Shown: positions 1 through 10,750 of the stretch, in pieces | Layout: each line of letters opens with the position of its first letter | Position numbering within the stretch: position 1 is the stretch's first letter | DNA from: Ancistrus triradiatus | Taxonomy: Eukaryota > Chordata > Actinopteri > Siluriformes > Loricariidae | DNA length: 64,000 bases | Assembly: GCA_025084515.1 (NCBI GenBank) | Contig: JAJAGP010000357.1 | Coordinates: forward strand, 1-64,000 | Reading direction: 5' to 3' | Made by a program: the position numbers and the translations under genes | The notes under the pieces: generated by a model | Databases searched by the model: none | What the model was told of the DNA's origin: nothing | What the model saw: only the letters and a program-made list of their open reading frames with translations

Positions 1-456
1 ACAGCATAGACAATTGCCTTCAGATGACCCCAAAGATAAAAGTCTGAGGGGGTCAGATTGGGAGAGCATTTTTTCTGCGGTGTTGCTATCAATGTGTCAA
101 GAGTGGGAGAAGAGGGTGGCATTGACAATCCAACACAATGGGCAGCACTTTGAACACATTTTATAAGTGGTCATAAACTTGTAAATAACTCATGAAAGAA
201 TAAAGTTCCGTTAAAACCAAGCACACCATTGTTTTTCTTTCTTCTCAATAAGTTTGATGCGTTACATGACCCTCTTCACATTGGAAATAATCAAATTGGA
301 TCCAAAATGGCTGACTTCAAAATGGTCGCCATGGTCAACACCCATCTTGAAAAGTTTTCCCCCTCCCATATGCTAATGTGCCACAAACAGGAAGTTGATA
401 TCACCAACCATTCCCATTTTATTTAGGTGTATCCATATAAATGGCCCACCCTGTAG
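1..456 (-). mobile_element. IS630/mariner-type DNA transposon, terminal fragment
   Basis: The minus strand of positions 1-66 reads SPNLTPSDFYLWGHLKAIVY, the form taken by the third catalytic block of IS630/DDE_3-type transposases (SPDLxPxDFxLWGxLK). The element therefore enters from the left window edge. Downstream of this block the sequence no longer codes and runs to an apparent terminus near 427-456 containing 'ccatataaatggcccaccct'. The rest of the transposase lies before base 1, so completeness cannot be judged. The family call rests on the protein motif and on the general look of the terminus; the exact end is inferred. Confidence 0.65.
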
Positions 457-478
457 AACCAACATTGACTAGGTAGTA

Positions 479-785
479 TTTAAAAACTCCAGCAGCACTG
501 CTCTGGATGATCCACTCGTACCAGTGCAACATACACTAACACACCACCACCATAACTATCACTATCACCATCAGTGTCACTGCAGTGCTGAGAATGGTCC
601 ACCACCCAAACAATACCTGCTCTCTGGCAGCCCTGTGGGGTTCCTGACCATTGCTAAACTAAGCATGCAAAGCAACAACTGGATTACAGTCTGTAATTGT
701 AGAACTACAAGGTGCACCCATGTGGTAAGTGGAGGTGATAAAATGGACAGTGAGTATAGAAATATCGAGGTGTTTTTAATGTTAT
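479..785. repeat. Fragment of the long-armed fold-back element family
   Basis: This stretch contains the same blocks as one arm of the fold-backs at 5957-6776 and 13105-14290, including 'ctccagcagcactgct', 'cactgcagtgctgagaatg' and 'cagtctgtaattgtagaac'. Only one arm is present, so it is a truncated copy. It abuts the transposon end at 456. Confidence 0.7.
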
Positions 786-2065
786 GGCTGTTTGAAGGCA
801 GCTAGCCTGTCCTTTCTGTTTCCCACTATATTCTTATTTTGGTTGTGTACCACTGGCACCATTATCACAACCCGTGCTTTGTACACTACGCACCTCTTTA
901 GTGCCTTCAATGGACTGGCCACTTTAGGACACGCTGCAGCAGCCCCTCCACTCCCTGTTTGTGACATGAAAAGAACAGGGCTGCTTTGTACCTAGAGGAT
1001 CAGTTAGCAGGCCTGTTAAGAGACGCTTGCTGTCTGATCATGTGGGCTTTCATTGCTTTGTGTCCATGTAAGGCACTCACCGACTTAATGTTTTCCCAAT
1101 TTGACCAATGCCAATGAAGGAGTGTGCTGCGTGCTTCAAAAAATCACAGAGGTGACCAAATATGAGGTGATGTTGTTGCACATGATCTTAATATCTAATA
1201 AGCCTCAGATCTTGTATCAGTTTGAATAATACAATGAAATATGCTCAAAAATGAACCATTAGGTTTAGATAATAGAAGCACGAAACCAAATGCAACTGCA
1301 GCCTGCAGCAGAAAATCTGTAGGGGTACATTTCACAAAACTATAGTAGACTGTAGTAATTAGACTGTATTATAGAGTAGATTATAGAAAGGAGCATGTCA
1401 CTATATAGTAAAAAATAGCCTGGTCAGATTAAAGGTTGAGTCAGTGATTTCAGAGGGCAAAACACTTTTTGTAATATACTCATGTATACTCATGGAAAAT
1501 TCTTCAACCTCAGTGGTACTTCAGACACTTTGTTTTTCTGTGTTCTAAGACTAATGAAAGAACGTTCAGTCCTTTTATACTATGAACCTATAATTGCTAT
1601 ACAGTAATTATTGTCTGTGGCCCATGATAATGATTTTCCACTAGTGCTGATACACTGGATAAAATGTTTTCGATGCATAAATGATGTTAACCACCAACAT
1701 CATGACAGAGGCATGTCAGCTTACCTGGCAATCATTTGTGTCACCTCAAAAACTGTTTTGCACTTGAGGTCCCCCTAAGGGAGGGAATGTATGTGATTGG
1801 GTTTTGAGTTTTCAAACAGTTAACCTGAGCTAATGTTTCAAAATTGCTGAATATACTTGTAAATTTAGAAGTACATTGAAATTTTTACATGAAACCTTTC
1901 TTATAGGAGCTTGCCAATTCAAGATTGTTCTCCAGTATTCCACTGATCTATAGATATCAATTATGCTCTCTTGGACTCCTGGAGAAAGGTGACTATTGCA
2001 TATTGAGTCATAGGGCATATGTCAGTTACTGTACTTTTGCTTTCATATGCATGCTATTTTATTTA
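786..2065. other. No gene or clear repeat seen
   Basis: AT-rich sequence with no recognisable coding exon, RNA gene or repeat shared with the rest of the window. The open frames here are short and have no recognisable protein character. Confidence 0.5.
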
Positions 2066-3072
2066 CAGTGGTGCTTGAAAGTATGTGACAACTGTAAAGT
2101 TTTGATTTCTGCATTTTCACCCAATTCCTAAATGTAGATAAAGAGACAACAATTAGCTATTTAAGACAAATACATTATACATGATCATTTATTTATCAAG
2201 GAAAATGATCCAGTATGTCATAGAATTCAGTGGCAAAAGTATTTAAAACTCTTAGCAGTTAATTTGAAGGTGAAAGTGTCTTATTGAAAGAACAGGGTCT
2301 TCTAAAAATCTTATCTTCATAACATCATTGCCAAAACAAAAGGAGATTCCTGAGGACCTCAGGAAAAGAGCTGCTCATGCTCATCATACTTGGAAAGGTC
2401 ATCTCTAAAGAGTTTGGGGTCCACCAGTCCACAGTCAGATAAATTGTGTAGAGATGGAAAAAAATTTAAACCATTGTTACCCTCCCTAGGAGTGGTCAAC
2501 CAAAAAAGATCACCCCAAGATCAAGGTCATGAAGGCACCTAGGGTAACTTCTAAGTAACTGAAGGCCTCTCTATAATTTGCTAATGTTAATGTTTATGCG
2601 TCCACCATCAGGAGAACACCAAACAACAATGGTGTGCATGGCAGGGTTGCAAGGAGAAAGCCACTGCTCTCCAAAAAAAAAACAATTTTGCCCATATGCC
2701 GTTTACTAAAGATCACAGTGAAAATCCAGAAACCTATTGTAAAAGGCTCTGTAGATGGATGAGAAAAAACCACTTTGTTCCAGCCTAAGAACTGTGAAAC
2801 ATGGTTTGTGCCAGTTTTGCTGCATCTGGGCAAGAATGGTTTGCCACCATTAATGGAACAATGAATTCTGAATTATATCAGCAAATTCCAAAGGAAAATG
2901 TCAGAACAACTGTCCGTGAACTGAATCTAAAGAGAATGTTGGTCATGCAACAAGACAATGACCCTAACTACACTAATAATTCTACCAAAGAATGGGTAAA
3001 TAAGAATATATTATGATGTTTTTGCTCATATTTAAGCAAAATAAAGGGTTCACAAACTTTCAAGAACCACTG
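2066..3072 (+). mobile_element. Tc1-like transposon, decayed copy with both ends
   Basis: The left end begins CAGTGGTGCTTGAAAGT at 2066 and the right end at 3072 is its inverted partner (ctttcaagaaccactg). A TA dinucleotide sits on each side at 2064-2065 and 3073-3074, as expected for Tc1/mariner insertion. At about 1 kb it is shorter than a full Tc1 element. Remnants of the paired-like DNA-binding domain and of the linker (cgtccaccatcaggagaac) are recognisable by comparison with the copy at 10751, but frames are broken by stops and indels. The stretch 2924-2995 still resembles the second-aspartate region (VMQQDNDPNYTNNSTKEWV). Not functional. Confidence 0.85.
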
Positions 3073-3299
3073 TACATTCCTCATAACAGTTTAGTCATGA
3101 AAGTGATGTTACCCTGAATTATGTCATATTCATGTAATCATTCATATTTAGTTTTCACTTCGCCATGGAAAAGGTGGAGGTGGGTGGAAAGACTGGACAC
3201 AAAGCAGGAATGTGCACTGGACAGGGTTGCAGTGAAGGCCATCACATACTTATAGTGGAGGCCAAAACTCTGAGGTCGCTAGTACAATCGCTTCTGTTT

Positions 3300-3800
3300 A
3301 GCATTTTTGTCTAATAAAAAAAATATTTTGAAAAAATTCTGAATTTATTAGTATTTGGTATGCTCCCCCTTGCTGTAATGACGGTGTGCACTTGAGCTGG
3401 TATGGACTCCACAAGTTTGTGTAAAATTTCACCTTATCCCAGCATCTTGTGATGTTGAATGACTTTCTTTGTCTTCAAGTGCCCCATAAATGTTCAATGG
3501 GATTAAGGTAAGGTGACTGTGTAGAACAGTCCATGACAGTCAGCACTCCTTGATCTTCTTTGGTCTTCAAGTAGATTTGGCCACTTAAGCTGTGTATGAA
3601 TCCTTATCCAGAAAGATGCATACAAGCATTTTCAGTAGTGGCCTCAGACTTGTGGCCCTTACTGTGTTTAATCACAATCATTCTTTCTTAAGTTAAGACT
3701 CTACCAAATGGCATGGGAAACCCATGTGATCATGGAGAGAACTTCAATGCAGTCAGTAACTACAGGAAAAGACTGAACCTGAGATTTCTGGAGCTGTGTG
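3300..3800 (-). mobile_element. Tc1-like transposase fragment, a different family
   Basis: The minus strand near 3480-3540 reads QSPYLNPIEHLWGT, the third-catalytic-residue block of Tc1 transposases (SPDLNPIEHLW) with Tyr where Asp is usual. Flanking sequence to about 3800 is co-linear with what a decayed Tc1 coding region would look like, but stops and indels prevent a continuous reading. Neither terminal inverted repeat is obvious, so the limits are approximate. Confidence 0.65.
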
Positions 3801-4569
3801 GTACCAGTGTTACCTGCTGTGCCATCATGCCACCCTTTATTTTCATAAATATGTCCAAAATCTGTTAGCAAATTTAGTTAAAGAAAGTAATGATATCCCA
3901 TATCATATCTAAGTTTACATGCAAAATGCAAATCCCTGTTTGCGCCACCCCATTCATTCAACTGTATTGTGAAGCCTAGTCAGCAAATGTTTCAATTGCC
4001 CTGAATATCTTGCAGTCAATCTGTCTGAGGTGAGCACTAATCTCTGTGATGGTTGACAGCAGTGGCATGAATGAGTACTTGAGAACCATGACTCATCTGG
4101 CGTGAAGCACAGACAGCGGGTGGGTGAGCTAATAGGACTTAATACCAAGAGCCGGGGGTGTGTGTTTGTTTTGGTTGAACAACACCCCATTAAATGAGTA
4201 AGCTGTTACCAGTTCATTAAGGATGTAATTAATTTCCCGTTTCAAGAATACAATTTAGTGCACTTGAGATGCCGAGACTCCCAATACGGTAGTGTTATGG
4301 GCTATCCAATAGGTTGGTTTGTCTATTTGAGTTTTGCTGTTGTTATATTTGTTCATTTGGTAAGAGGTTTTATGCAAATGTAAACTTAATATAAACCCCT
4401 TAATAGGCAAATTATATATGTTCTGTCAGCAGTACAGAAGCCTACAGTTTAGTCCTAACATTGAAACCAGTCTGACTTATTATTTGATGTTCAATGTAAA
4501 CTAAGACTAAAGTAGTCATAACGTTTATTATTTACATCATGTAGCAGACACAATTACCAGAGAGTCTTC
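3801..4569. other. No gene seen
   Basis: No supported coding or RNA feature. A minus-strand open frame at 3954-4190 has no recognisable character and I treat it as chance. Confidence 0.45.
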
Positions 4570-4706
4570 AAGATAATACTGATTCACATTTTAATGGAGG
4601 GTTAAGGGCATTGCTTAAGTGGCAGATTGGCAGTGCTGAGACTTAAAGCCTCAACCTCTAGGTCAGTAGTCCAGTACCTTAACCACTAAGCCCCAACTGC
4701 CTCCAT
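4570..4706 (-). repeat. tRNA-headed SINE, truncated divergent copy
   Basis: The minus strand shows an A-box-like 'taagtggttaaggtactgga' followed by a degenerate B box (ggttgaggctttaa), then the conserved body stretch ending near 4590 (the plus strand reads 'gggttaagggcattgctt'). It looks like a divergent relative of the main SINE of this window. Confidence 0.5.
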
Positions 4707-4806
4707 TTGTCATATTATCAATGTGTAATGTGAGATTATGCGAAAACAATTAAATATTCTTTTTTTAAATCAAACTGTATCCATGGCTTTTTGACAAATT
4801 AAACCA

Positions 4807-4990
4807 CTGTGGTGACCCAGCGGTTAAGGTACTGGACTATGGTCCAGGGTTCAAATCCCACCTCTGCCAAGCTGCCACTGTTGGGTCCTTGAGCAAGACC
4901 CTTAACCCACAATTGCTTGTATTGTAAGACTGTATCAATTGTAAGTTCCTCTGGATAAGGGCGTCTGCTAAATGCTGTAAATGTAAATGT
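4807..4990 (+). repeat. tRNA-derived SINE (V-SINE-like), copy 1
   Basis: Near full length. It has a pol III A-box region (gacccagcggttaaggtac), a perfect B box GGTTCAAATCC, the body block 'gagcaagacccttaaccca', and the tail 'gataagggcgtctgctaaat' followed by TGTAAATGTAAATG repeats. The tRNA head, conserved body and LINE-type tail match the layout of the teleost V-SINE class; the family name is from memory and not tested. Confidence 0.85.
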
Positions 4991-5019
4991 TTTTTAAGGA
5001 GACATTTTTTATGTTTATT

Positions 5020-5503
5020 TACAGTACTGTGCAAAGACCACCACTAGATTTGTTGTTTTAACAATGATATAACAACCATACGTTGATTAGCCCCAAAAAT
5101 TTCAACCTTGGATTCATCACTCCATAATACTCTTTTCCACTGATCTTCATTCCAATTTTTGTGAGCTTTAGAATATCTTTTCTAAAGCTCAACTTTTCAT
5201 CCTGTGCCTCTTCCGAAAAGCGGTTTCTTGGCTTCTTCGGACTGTAGAAAGGTCAACCTGGCATTCTGATGAAGCTGACAGATGCTGCTGTTGTGCATGT
5301 GTAAGAGGAGGTCACATTAAATTCTTGCAACTGTAGACTACAGAAGGGTTTTTAATACTGCATACAATGTTTCTCTATTTTATGGTTGTATTCTAATACA
5401 GAGACTGAGAAATAAAATCTATGGTCATTATACCATTTGCTAAAACAATTGTATATCTAATCTGATGGAAAAAATGAGACTAAGACTTATGCAAAACATT
5501 GTA
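5020..5503 (-). mobile_element. Tc1-derived MITE, copy 1
   Basis: The ends are inverted repeats: TACAGTACTGTGCAAAGAC at 5020 and its decayed partner at 5503. The minus strand of 5108-5155 reads WNEDQWKRVLWSDESK, which contains the WSDE block of the first catalytic Asp in Tc1 transposases. The second and third catalytic blocks are absent and the element is only ~480 bp, so it is an internally deleted, non-autonomous derivative. Related copies lie at 32788, 55765, 56653 and 57833. Confidence 0.8.
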
Positions 5504-5956
5504 TTTAACTGATAATATCTCAGTATCTTGGTGGTCTGGAACAACTAAACAACAACAAAGTCTACCATGTTACTTGGATTTTTGTTTGGTTTGTCATATT
5601 GTTGGTAAGCAAGGTTTTGGTAAAATCTAAAGTTGTTTGTATTGTTCAGTATTAGATAGCTGTGGCTTGGTGGTTAGGGCTTTGGAGTACTAATTAAGTC
5701 ACTTTTGGACTGAAAACTGACTGACTTAACATGATCTTAACCCGGCTCATACTGTCACAGAGATACATTGTTAGTATTTACTGTAGTAAATACCTTCAAG
5801 TTGTACTGGGTCTTGATGCCATAAATTGCAGGATGACAATTATCCGGAAGTGAAGACAATGTCAAACATTACAGATTCTAAAAGTGGTGCTTATATTCAT
5901 ATTGCTTTAAATGATAATGCATATACAGTATGATGTCTCACATAATAATTGGTATA
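5504..5956. other. No gene; possible tRNA-like scrap
   Basis: Mostly featureless AT-rich sequence. Positions 5658-5690 (gctgtggcttggtggttagg) resemble a SINE A box, but no B box follows, so I do not call a SINE. Confidence 0.35.
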
Positions 5957-6776
5957 GACACTTACCCGTCAATTTGTTAGATGCACCTCCTTGTTTCTAC
6001 ACTCATCATCCTTTTTATTACTCCCACTTATCATATAGATGCACTTCTACAAGTGTCCATCTGTTTCTCTACATACTTTGTTAGTCCCATTTACTCTGTT
6101 CTCTAATGGTCAGGACCCCCCAGAGATCATGTACTATTTGAGTGGTGTATCATTTTCAGCACTGTAGTGAAATTGAGGTAGTAGTGGTGGTATGAGTGGA
6201 TCAGGCACAACAGTGCTGCTGGAGTTTTTAAACACCTCAGTGTCCAGCCACCAGCATTCTGTAGGCAGCATCCTGTGAGCACTGATGAAGGATTAGAGGA
6301 TGACTAACACAAACTGTGCAACATCAGATGAGCTACTGTCTCTGAACAGTGTTTAAATACTCCAGCAGCACTGCTGTGTCTGATCCACAACACACACTAA
6401 TACACCACCACCACATCAGTGTCACTGCAGTGTTGAAAATGATCCACTACTCAAATAGTACCTGATCTGTGGGGGTCCTGACCATTTACAGCATTTACAG
6501 CATTTAGCAGACGCCCTTATCCAGAGCGACTTACAATTGGTACAGTCTTACAATCCAAGCAATTGTGGGTTAAGGGTCTTGCTCAAGGACCCAACAGTGG
6601 CAGCTTGGCAAAGGTGGGATTTGAACCCTGGACTTCTGGTCCAGAGTCCAGTACCTTAACCGCTGGGCTACCACAGTAAAGGGGATGAAAGTAAAGTGCT
6701 TATATATGGCAAATGGAACTGACAAATTGAACGTAGAAATAATGAGGTGTACCTAATAAATTGCCTAGTGAGTGTA
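5957..6776. mobile_element. Long-armed fold-back element, copy A
   Basis: The left arm (about 5957-6235) and right arm (about 6346-6776) are inverted copies of each other. For example 'ctgctggagtttttaaacac' on the left faces 'gtgtttaaatactccagcag' on the right. The outer ends are also inverted partners (caatttgttagatgcacct and aggtgtacctaataaattg). The ~110-bp loop is shared, in opposite orientation, with the copies at 13105 and 32420. No coding capacity is visible, so mobility must have depended on an outside enzyme. A SINE interrupts the right arm at 6485-6676. Confidence 0.8.
6485..6676 (-). repeat. tRNA-derived SINE, inserted in a fold-back arm
   Basis: Full-length minus-strand copy: tail 'gcatttagcagacgccctta' first, then body 'gggttaagggtcttgctcaa', B-box complement GGATTTGAACC, and A-box complement 'aaccgctgggctaccaca'. 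It sits in the right arm of the fold-back between 'gggtcctgaccattta' and the arm's continuation, so it is younger than that element. Confidence 0.88.
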
Positions 6777-7950
6777 AGGAGTAAGCGTCAATAGAATAAC
6801 GCTATAGCTGTGTGAATATAACTTCTACTACCACCTGCTTATTCGGACATAACGTTCTACTGCTATTTCCCGTGGTGGCGGATCATATTCATAGGCAGCT
6901 TTTGTAGGGTTCTATTAATAGCATCTGGATAATTGTAAATGGTACTATTAGCATTTGCTTTGTAGTAGAGCGCTGCAGTCTATGTGTATAATCACAAACC
7001 ACCAGATGCACATGGAAATGCCATTCAGTGAAACAACACTATAGGTTATTGAACAATAGTATTATTTATCTTGTGCTAAATGTATGAAGTCAGTTTCTTG
7101 TAGATGCTTGAGCAAATATTACTACCTATTACACACCTTTGGTAACACTTCAGGCCTTACATCCTTCCAGCAGCATCTCTACAACTGTATGGCTTATACT
7201 GTGGCCTGTGATTCTTATTTTCATGATGTCCGCCCATAAAGTCAATTATTATTTAATGATTTTTATTAATATAACAAACCACAAAATGAGTGTACAAGTT
7301 TTCGGCCTGCAGACTAACATTATCACAGGTTTTCCTTAAATATGAGAACTGAGAATATATTTTCCTCTACGTAATGTTACAGTTCTGTGGTTTTAATTAA
7401 TGTTTTGAACAGTTAGACAGCTGCAAATGACAGTAATTCGAATCCACTGTAATGCAAAGTCAATGGTACAAATACAATGCCAAAAAATGCCATCTGATGA
7501 TTTACAATTTTATTCTTTAAAAAAAAGGTAAAGAGAACAAAATAAGAAGAGATTAAAAAGAAAGTAGCATGGAATGAAGTGTGCTTACCTGCAAATAAGA
7601 AAATGCCCTGCTTCAGTGCAACATCTCTGCAAGCAAGCTCGTTCTGAATTCGCTCTCCTCTTCTCAAGTGCGTAGGGTTAGATCTCATCGGGCGGGTGCA
7701 CACGCATCCACCCACCAACCCACCAACCCACCAAACAACACACACTTACACGGCCACACAACACAAGAGAAGTGTGTTCACCTGACAGCCTGGAGAGGCT
7801 CACAAGGCTTCGAACAATATGAGAGGACTAAGGCAGTACTTTGCATCTGAGTTCAAACCACATTTCACAAAACTCTCTAACAAATAACTTATCGTGAATA
7901 CAGTTGATCTGATTCATAAGAATATTCATCGATCTAGTTACACAAGAATA
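6777..7950. other. No gene seen
   Basis: No recognisable exon or repeat. Positions 7690-7745 are a CA/CCAA-rich low-complexity stretch (tccacccaccaacccaccaa), which explains the low-complexity open frames on both strands. Confidence 0.45.
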
Positions 7951-7977
7951 TAGAGTACTGTGCAAAAGTCTGAGGAA
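7951..7977. repeat. Isolated terminus of the Tc1-derived MITE
   Basis: TAGAGTACTGTGCAAAAGTC at 7951 matches the terminal inverted repeat of the MITE family at 5020 and 56653, but no body follows. It directly precedes a different Tc1-like element. Confidence 0.5.
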
Positions 7978-7999
7978 GCAAATGTGGCTTCATAAAATG

Positions 8000-8880
8000 T
8001 ACACTCATTAGCAAAAAATAATGCACCCAGATAGAAATGTCAGATTGCTGCAAAACTCGGCATGCAGTTATGATTCAGGAAGATATGCAAATAATTACAG
8101 GTGTGGTCTGATTAGACACTGGGTCTTGCCACAAGAGGGCATAAAAGAACTTACCTCACTGCCCTATAAAAAGGTCCTACTTCTGGGTAGTGTACCTCTT
8201 GATGAGAGATCGTTGTTGCTAGACATGTCTCTATGACCGAGAGGTGGTGCATTGTTGAACTGAGAGAGGCAGGATGGTTGTTTCGATGAATTGCCTGCCA
8301 TATACTTCGTTCTGATCTAGCTGTTAAGAGGTGATGGGAGCAGTGGTTCCGTGAGGGCAGACACACACGCGGTAAACAGGCAAACAAGCACGAGCAGCTC
8401 CAAACAGTTGCATTTTCCACTATCCTGACACAGGATACCTTCACTACACACCCCTGTGTCTGCCCAGACCATTTCCATGCACTTAACAGAAGGAAATTTG
8501 TTGTCTCAATGCCCAATATGTGTCCTGCCATTGATAGCCAGGTGCCGTCACCTTCGTTTGCAGTGGTGTTGTGAATGAGAAACCTGGACTGCTACGGACT
8601 GGAACCATATCATGACGAATCCAGGTTCTGTTTGGAATCCCTCAAAGGTCAGGCCTTGTGAACGCTTCAATCCTGTCTTTGCTGTGGAGTGACACACTGA
8701 CCCAACTGCTGGTGTGATGATCTAGGGAGATATCAACAGTTGGTCACCCCTAGTTGTGATACAAGGGACACTAACAAATCAGTGATATGTGCATTTTTAA
8801 GCAGGATAATGCTCGCCCACACACAGCAAGGGTTTCCCTTGCATGTCTCCACCATATAGCAACACTTACGGTCTTACTTC
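8000..8880 (+). mobile_element. Tc1-like transposon remnant, third family
   Basis: Plus-strand coding traces appear in order. WCIVELREAGWLFR (8249-8290) resembles the N-terminal helix-turn-helix start, DESRFC near 8620 is the first catalytic block, and KQDNARPHTARVSLACLH near 8799-8852 is the second-aspartate block (QDNARPHTA). Several frameshifts and stops separate these, and the third block is missing. The minus-strand open frame at 8151-8531 is only a shadow of this element. Limits are approximate because no clean inverted repeat is visible. Confidence 0.75.
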
Positions 8881-9021
8881 CACGTACACAATCATGTTCT
8901 GATATGTAGTGAAAAACTTTAGAAGTGTGAAGGTTGTTTTAGGAGAGACAACCTCCACACCAGAAGCCATGGGTCTGGATGCAGTTTTTGGGTGTCCACA
9001 TGCTTTTAGCCATATAATGTA
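8881..9021 (+). mobile_element. Tc1-like 3' terminal fragment
   Basis: The stretch ends in 'gtgtccacatgcttttagcc' then 'atataatgta', the usual appearance of a fish Tc1 right terminus. It does not continue the reading of the preceding element and looks like a separate short fragment. Confidence 0.5.
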
Positions 9022-9039
9022 CATATAAGCTCACCTGAC

Positions 9040-9957
9040 AAAACAGTAGTCATCTGTGATGTTCAGCCACTCTGGCATGAAAGAATTGCCCAGTTTGGCC
9101 AGATTTCAAGGATGCCTTCCCTCTGGTCTTACTTGTTGTTTCAGGTAGTTCCACAAATTTTCAAGAGGATTCACATGTGAGAATTTTGTGGGCCAGTCCA
9201 GATATGTGACTGCTCCTGAATGTTCACCATGTCAGTCAGTCACATTTGCAGCCACATGAATGTGACAATTGTCATCTTGGACTATAGGCATACTATGTTC
9301 ACAGGTAAGATAATGAGCATAAGGCAAAATCAGGCTATTTAGCAGCTAAGTGTTGGCACTGCAGTTCAAATCTATTGTCACCTCAAACCATGGACCCATT
9401 TCCATGTAATTAAAGCACCCCAGAACATCACAGAACCTTCTCCAGCCTGAACCACACCTTGCACACAGTCCTCGTTGAAGGCTCCTTGAGGTTTTCGATG
9501 AACATGATGCCCAGCATCATTCACATAAAGGCAGAAACCAGGTTTATCTGATCAGATAACACGCTTTCAGTCATGCCAATTTTTGTGTCTTTTTGTCCAC
9601 TGTAGCTGTGGGAGAAATGCCTCTTGGGTGCAAATCTGCTCCATTGGTTCATGGTATGCAGTTCCCTGCGAAGTGTGAAGGTCCTGCACTGACTTTTAAA
9701 AGCAATTCTTGCCTGGAAATGAAGCGATTTTTATTCACAAGCCATGAAGCACGCCCCTGTCCATCAGTTTCATCTTTCGGTCATTCTGATGAGAAGTTCC
9801 CATAGACTGGGATTTTTTGCCAGTGCTGGTAGATACGTATGACTGTATGCTTCAATACACTTGCAAATTCAGCTACTTCTTTCACACTATGGCCTTTGGC
9901 ACACCCAAATGCAATCACTCATTTTTACCAATCATTAACATCTGCTTTGCAAGCCAT
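9040..9957 (-). pseudogene. Tc1-like transposase pseudogene
   Basis: The likely start is the ATG at 9957, giving MACKADVNDW. About 15 codons on, VIAFGCAKGHSVKEVAEFAS is the N-terminal helix-turn-helix that would bind the element's ends. Much further on, PIVQDDNCHIHVAANVTD near 9235-9290 is the second-aspartate block, and DWPTKFSHVNPLENLWNYLK near 9140-9200 is the third block, with the catalytic acid in the NPLENLW context. Stops (for example after NDW) and shifted frames break the reading. In the family the enzyme cuts and pastes the transposon by DDE/D chemistry in the nucleus; this copy cannot make it. The family is inferred from motif order. Confidence 0.75.
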
Positions 9958-10030
9958 TTTCCACACATTCAGTGACTACCACCTTAAAGATGCAAGGTGA
10001 CTAATTTTTTGGGAGCTTCTTTGTCACTGG
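9040..10030 (-). mobile_element. Tc1-like transposon, minus-strand copy, fourth family
   Basis: A nearly whole transposase coding region is recognisable on the minus strand (see the pseudogene entry), with ~75 bp of 5' flank up to about 10030. Clear terminal inverted repeats could not be identified, so the boundaries are those of the coding trace plus flank. Confidence 0.7.
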
Positions 10031-10748
10031 TGAAGTCTTTTGTACTTTTTGTTACCCCTTTAAGTTATAACTATACTGTAAGGACTATAGGAACAATGGT
10101 ATACATTTGATGGTACCAAATACACATATATTTTGTACTCTTATGTCACAGCTGAAATAAGAATGTCTGTCTTATAATGCATACATTCTGCCTGTTATTT
10201 GCCAGAAATGTGGTTATAACATGATATAACACCAACCTGGTGTTTTTTAGGTGTCAAGCAACACAAGTACAGTTGTTGTTCGGTGTGTTTGCAGTCTCAC
10301 CTTGCAGCACACTCCAAAACAAGGACACGATCAACCACCAAGCTTGTGTTTTTTTGTTCTTTGCAAATGTAAATAGATGTCTTTTCTCCTCTCAATTCAG
10401 CACAATCAAATGTAAATTCGACAGGCCCATTTCTAATCTATGCAAGACTGCAAATTTAATTAACTGAACAAAGACCAATTCTGGCAGCTAATGTGATATC
10501 TGCAGTGTGCGACATCAAACACACAAACTCCCCGAAAGAGACATTATTCATCGCCATTTCATGATACGATAATTATCTGTCTGATGCGACCTCTTCACGT
10601 GTGGAGACCGAATAAAAGAGATTTCACTATCACAATCGCAAAAATGTGATTGTGTTTCACAGACACATCACAGATATGAAACCACAGGTGCTACATGCTC
10701 ATGGTGCGTTACACACTGACACACTGTCACACACTATATCACACTATA
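10031..10748. other. No gene seen
   Basis: AT-rich sequence with no supported feature. The 75-codon open frame at 10240 has no recognisable domain. 'cacactgacacactgtcaca' near 10715 is a short imperfect CA repeat. Confidence 0.45.
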
Positions 10749-10750
10749 TA

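Noticed and set aside
8151..8531. 126-codon minus-strand open frame
   Set aside because: Antisense to a Tc1-like transposase remnant; no independent protein character.
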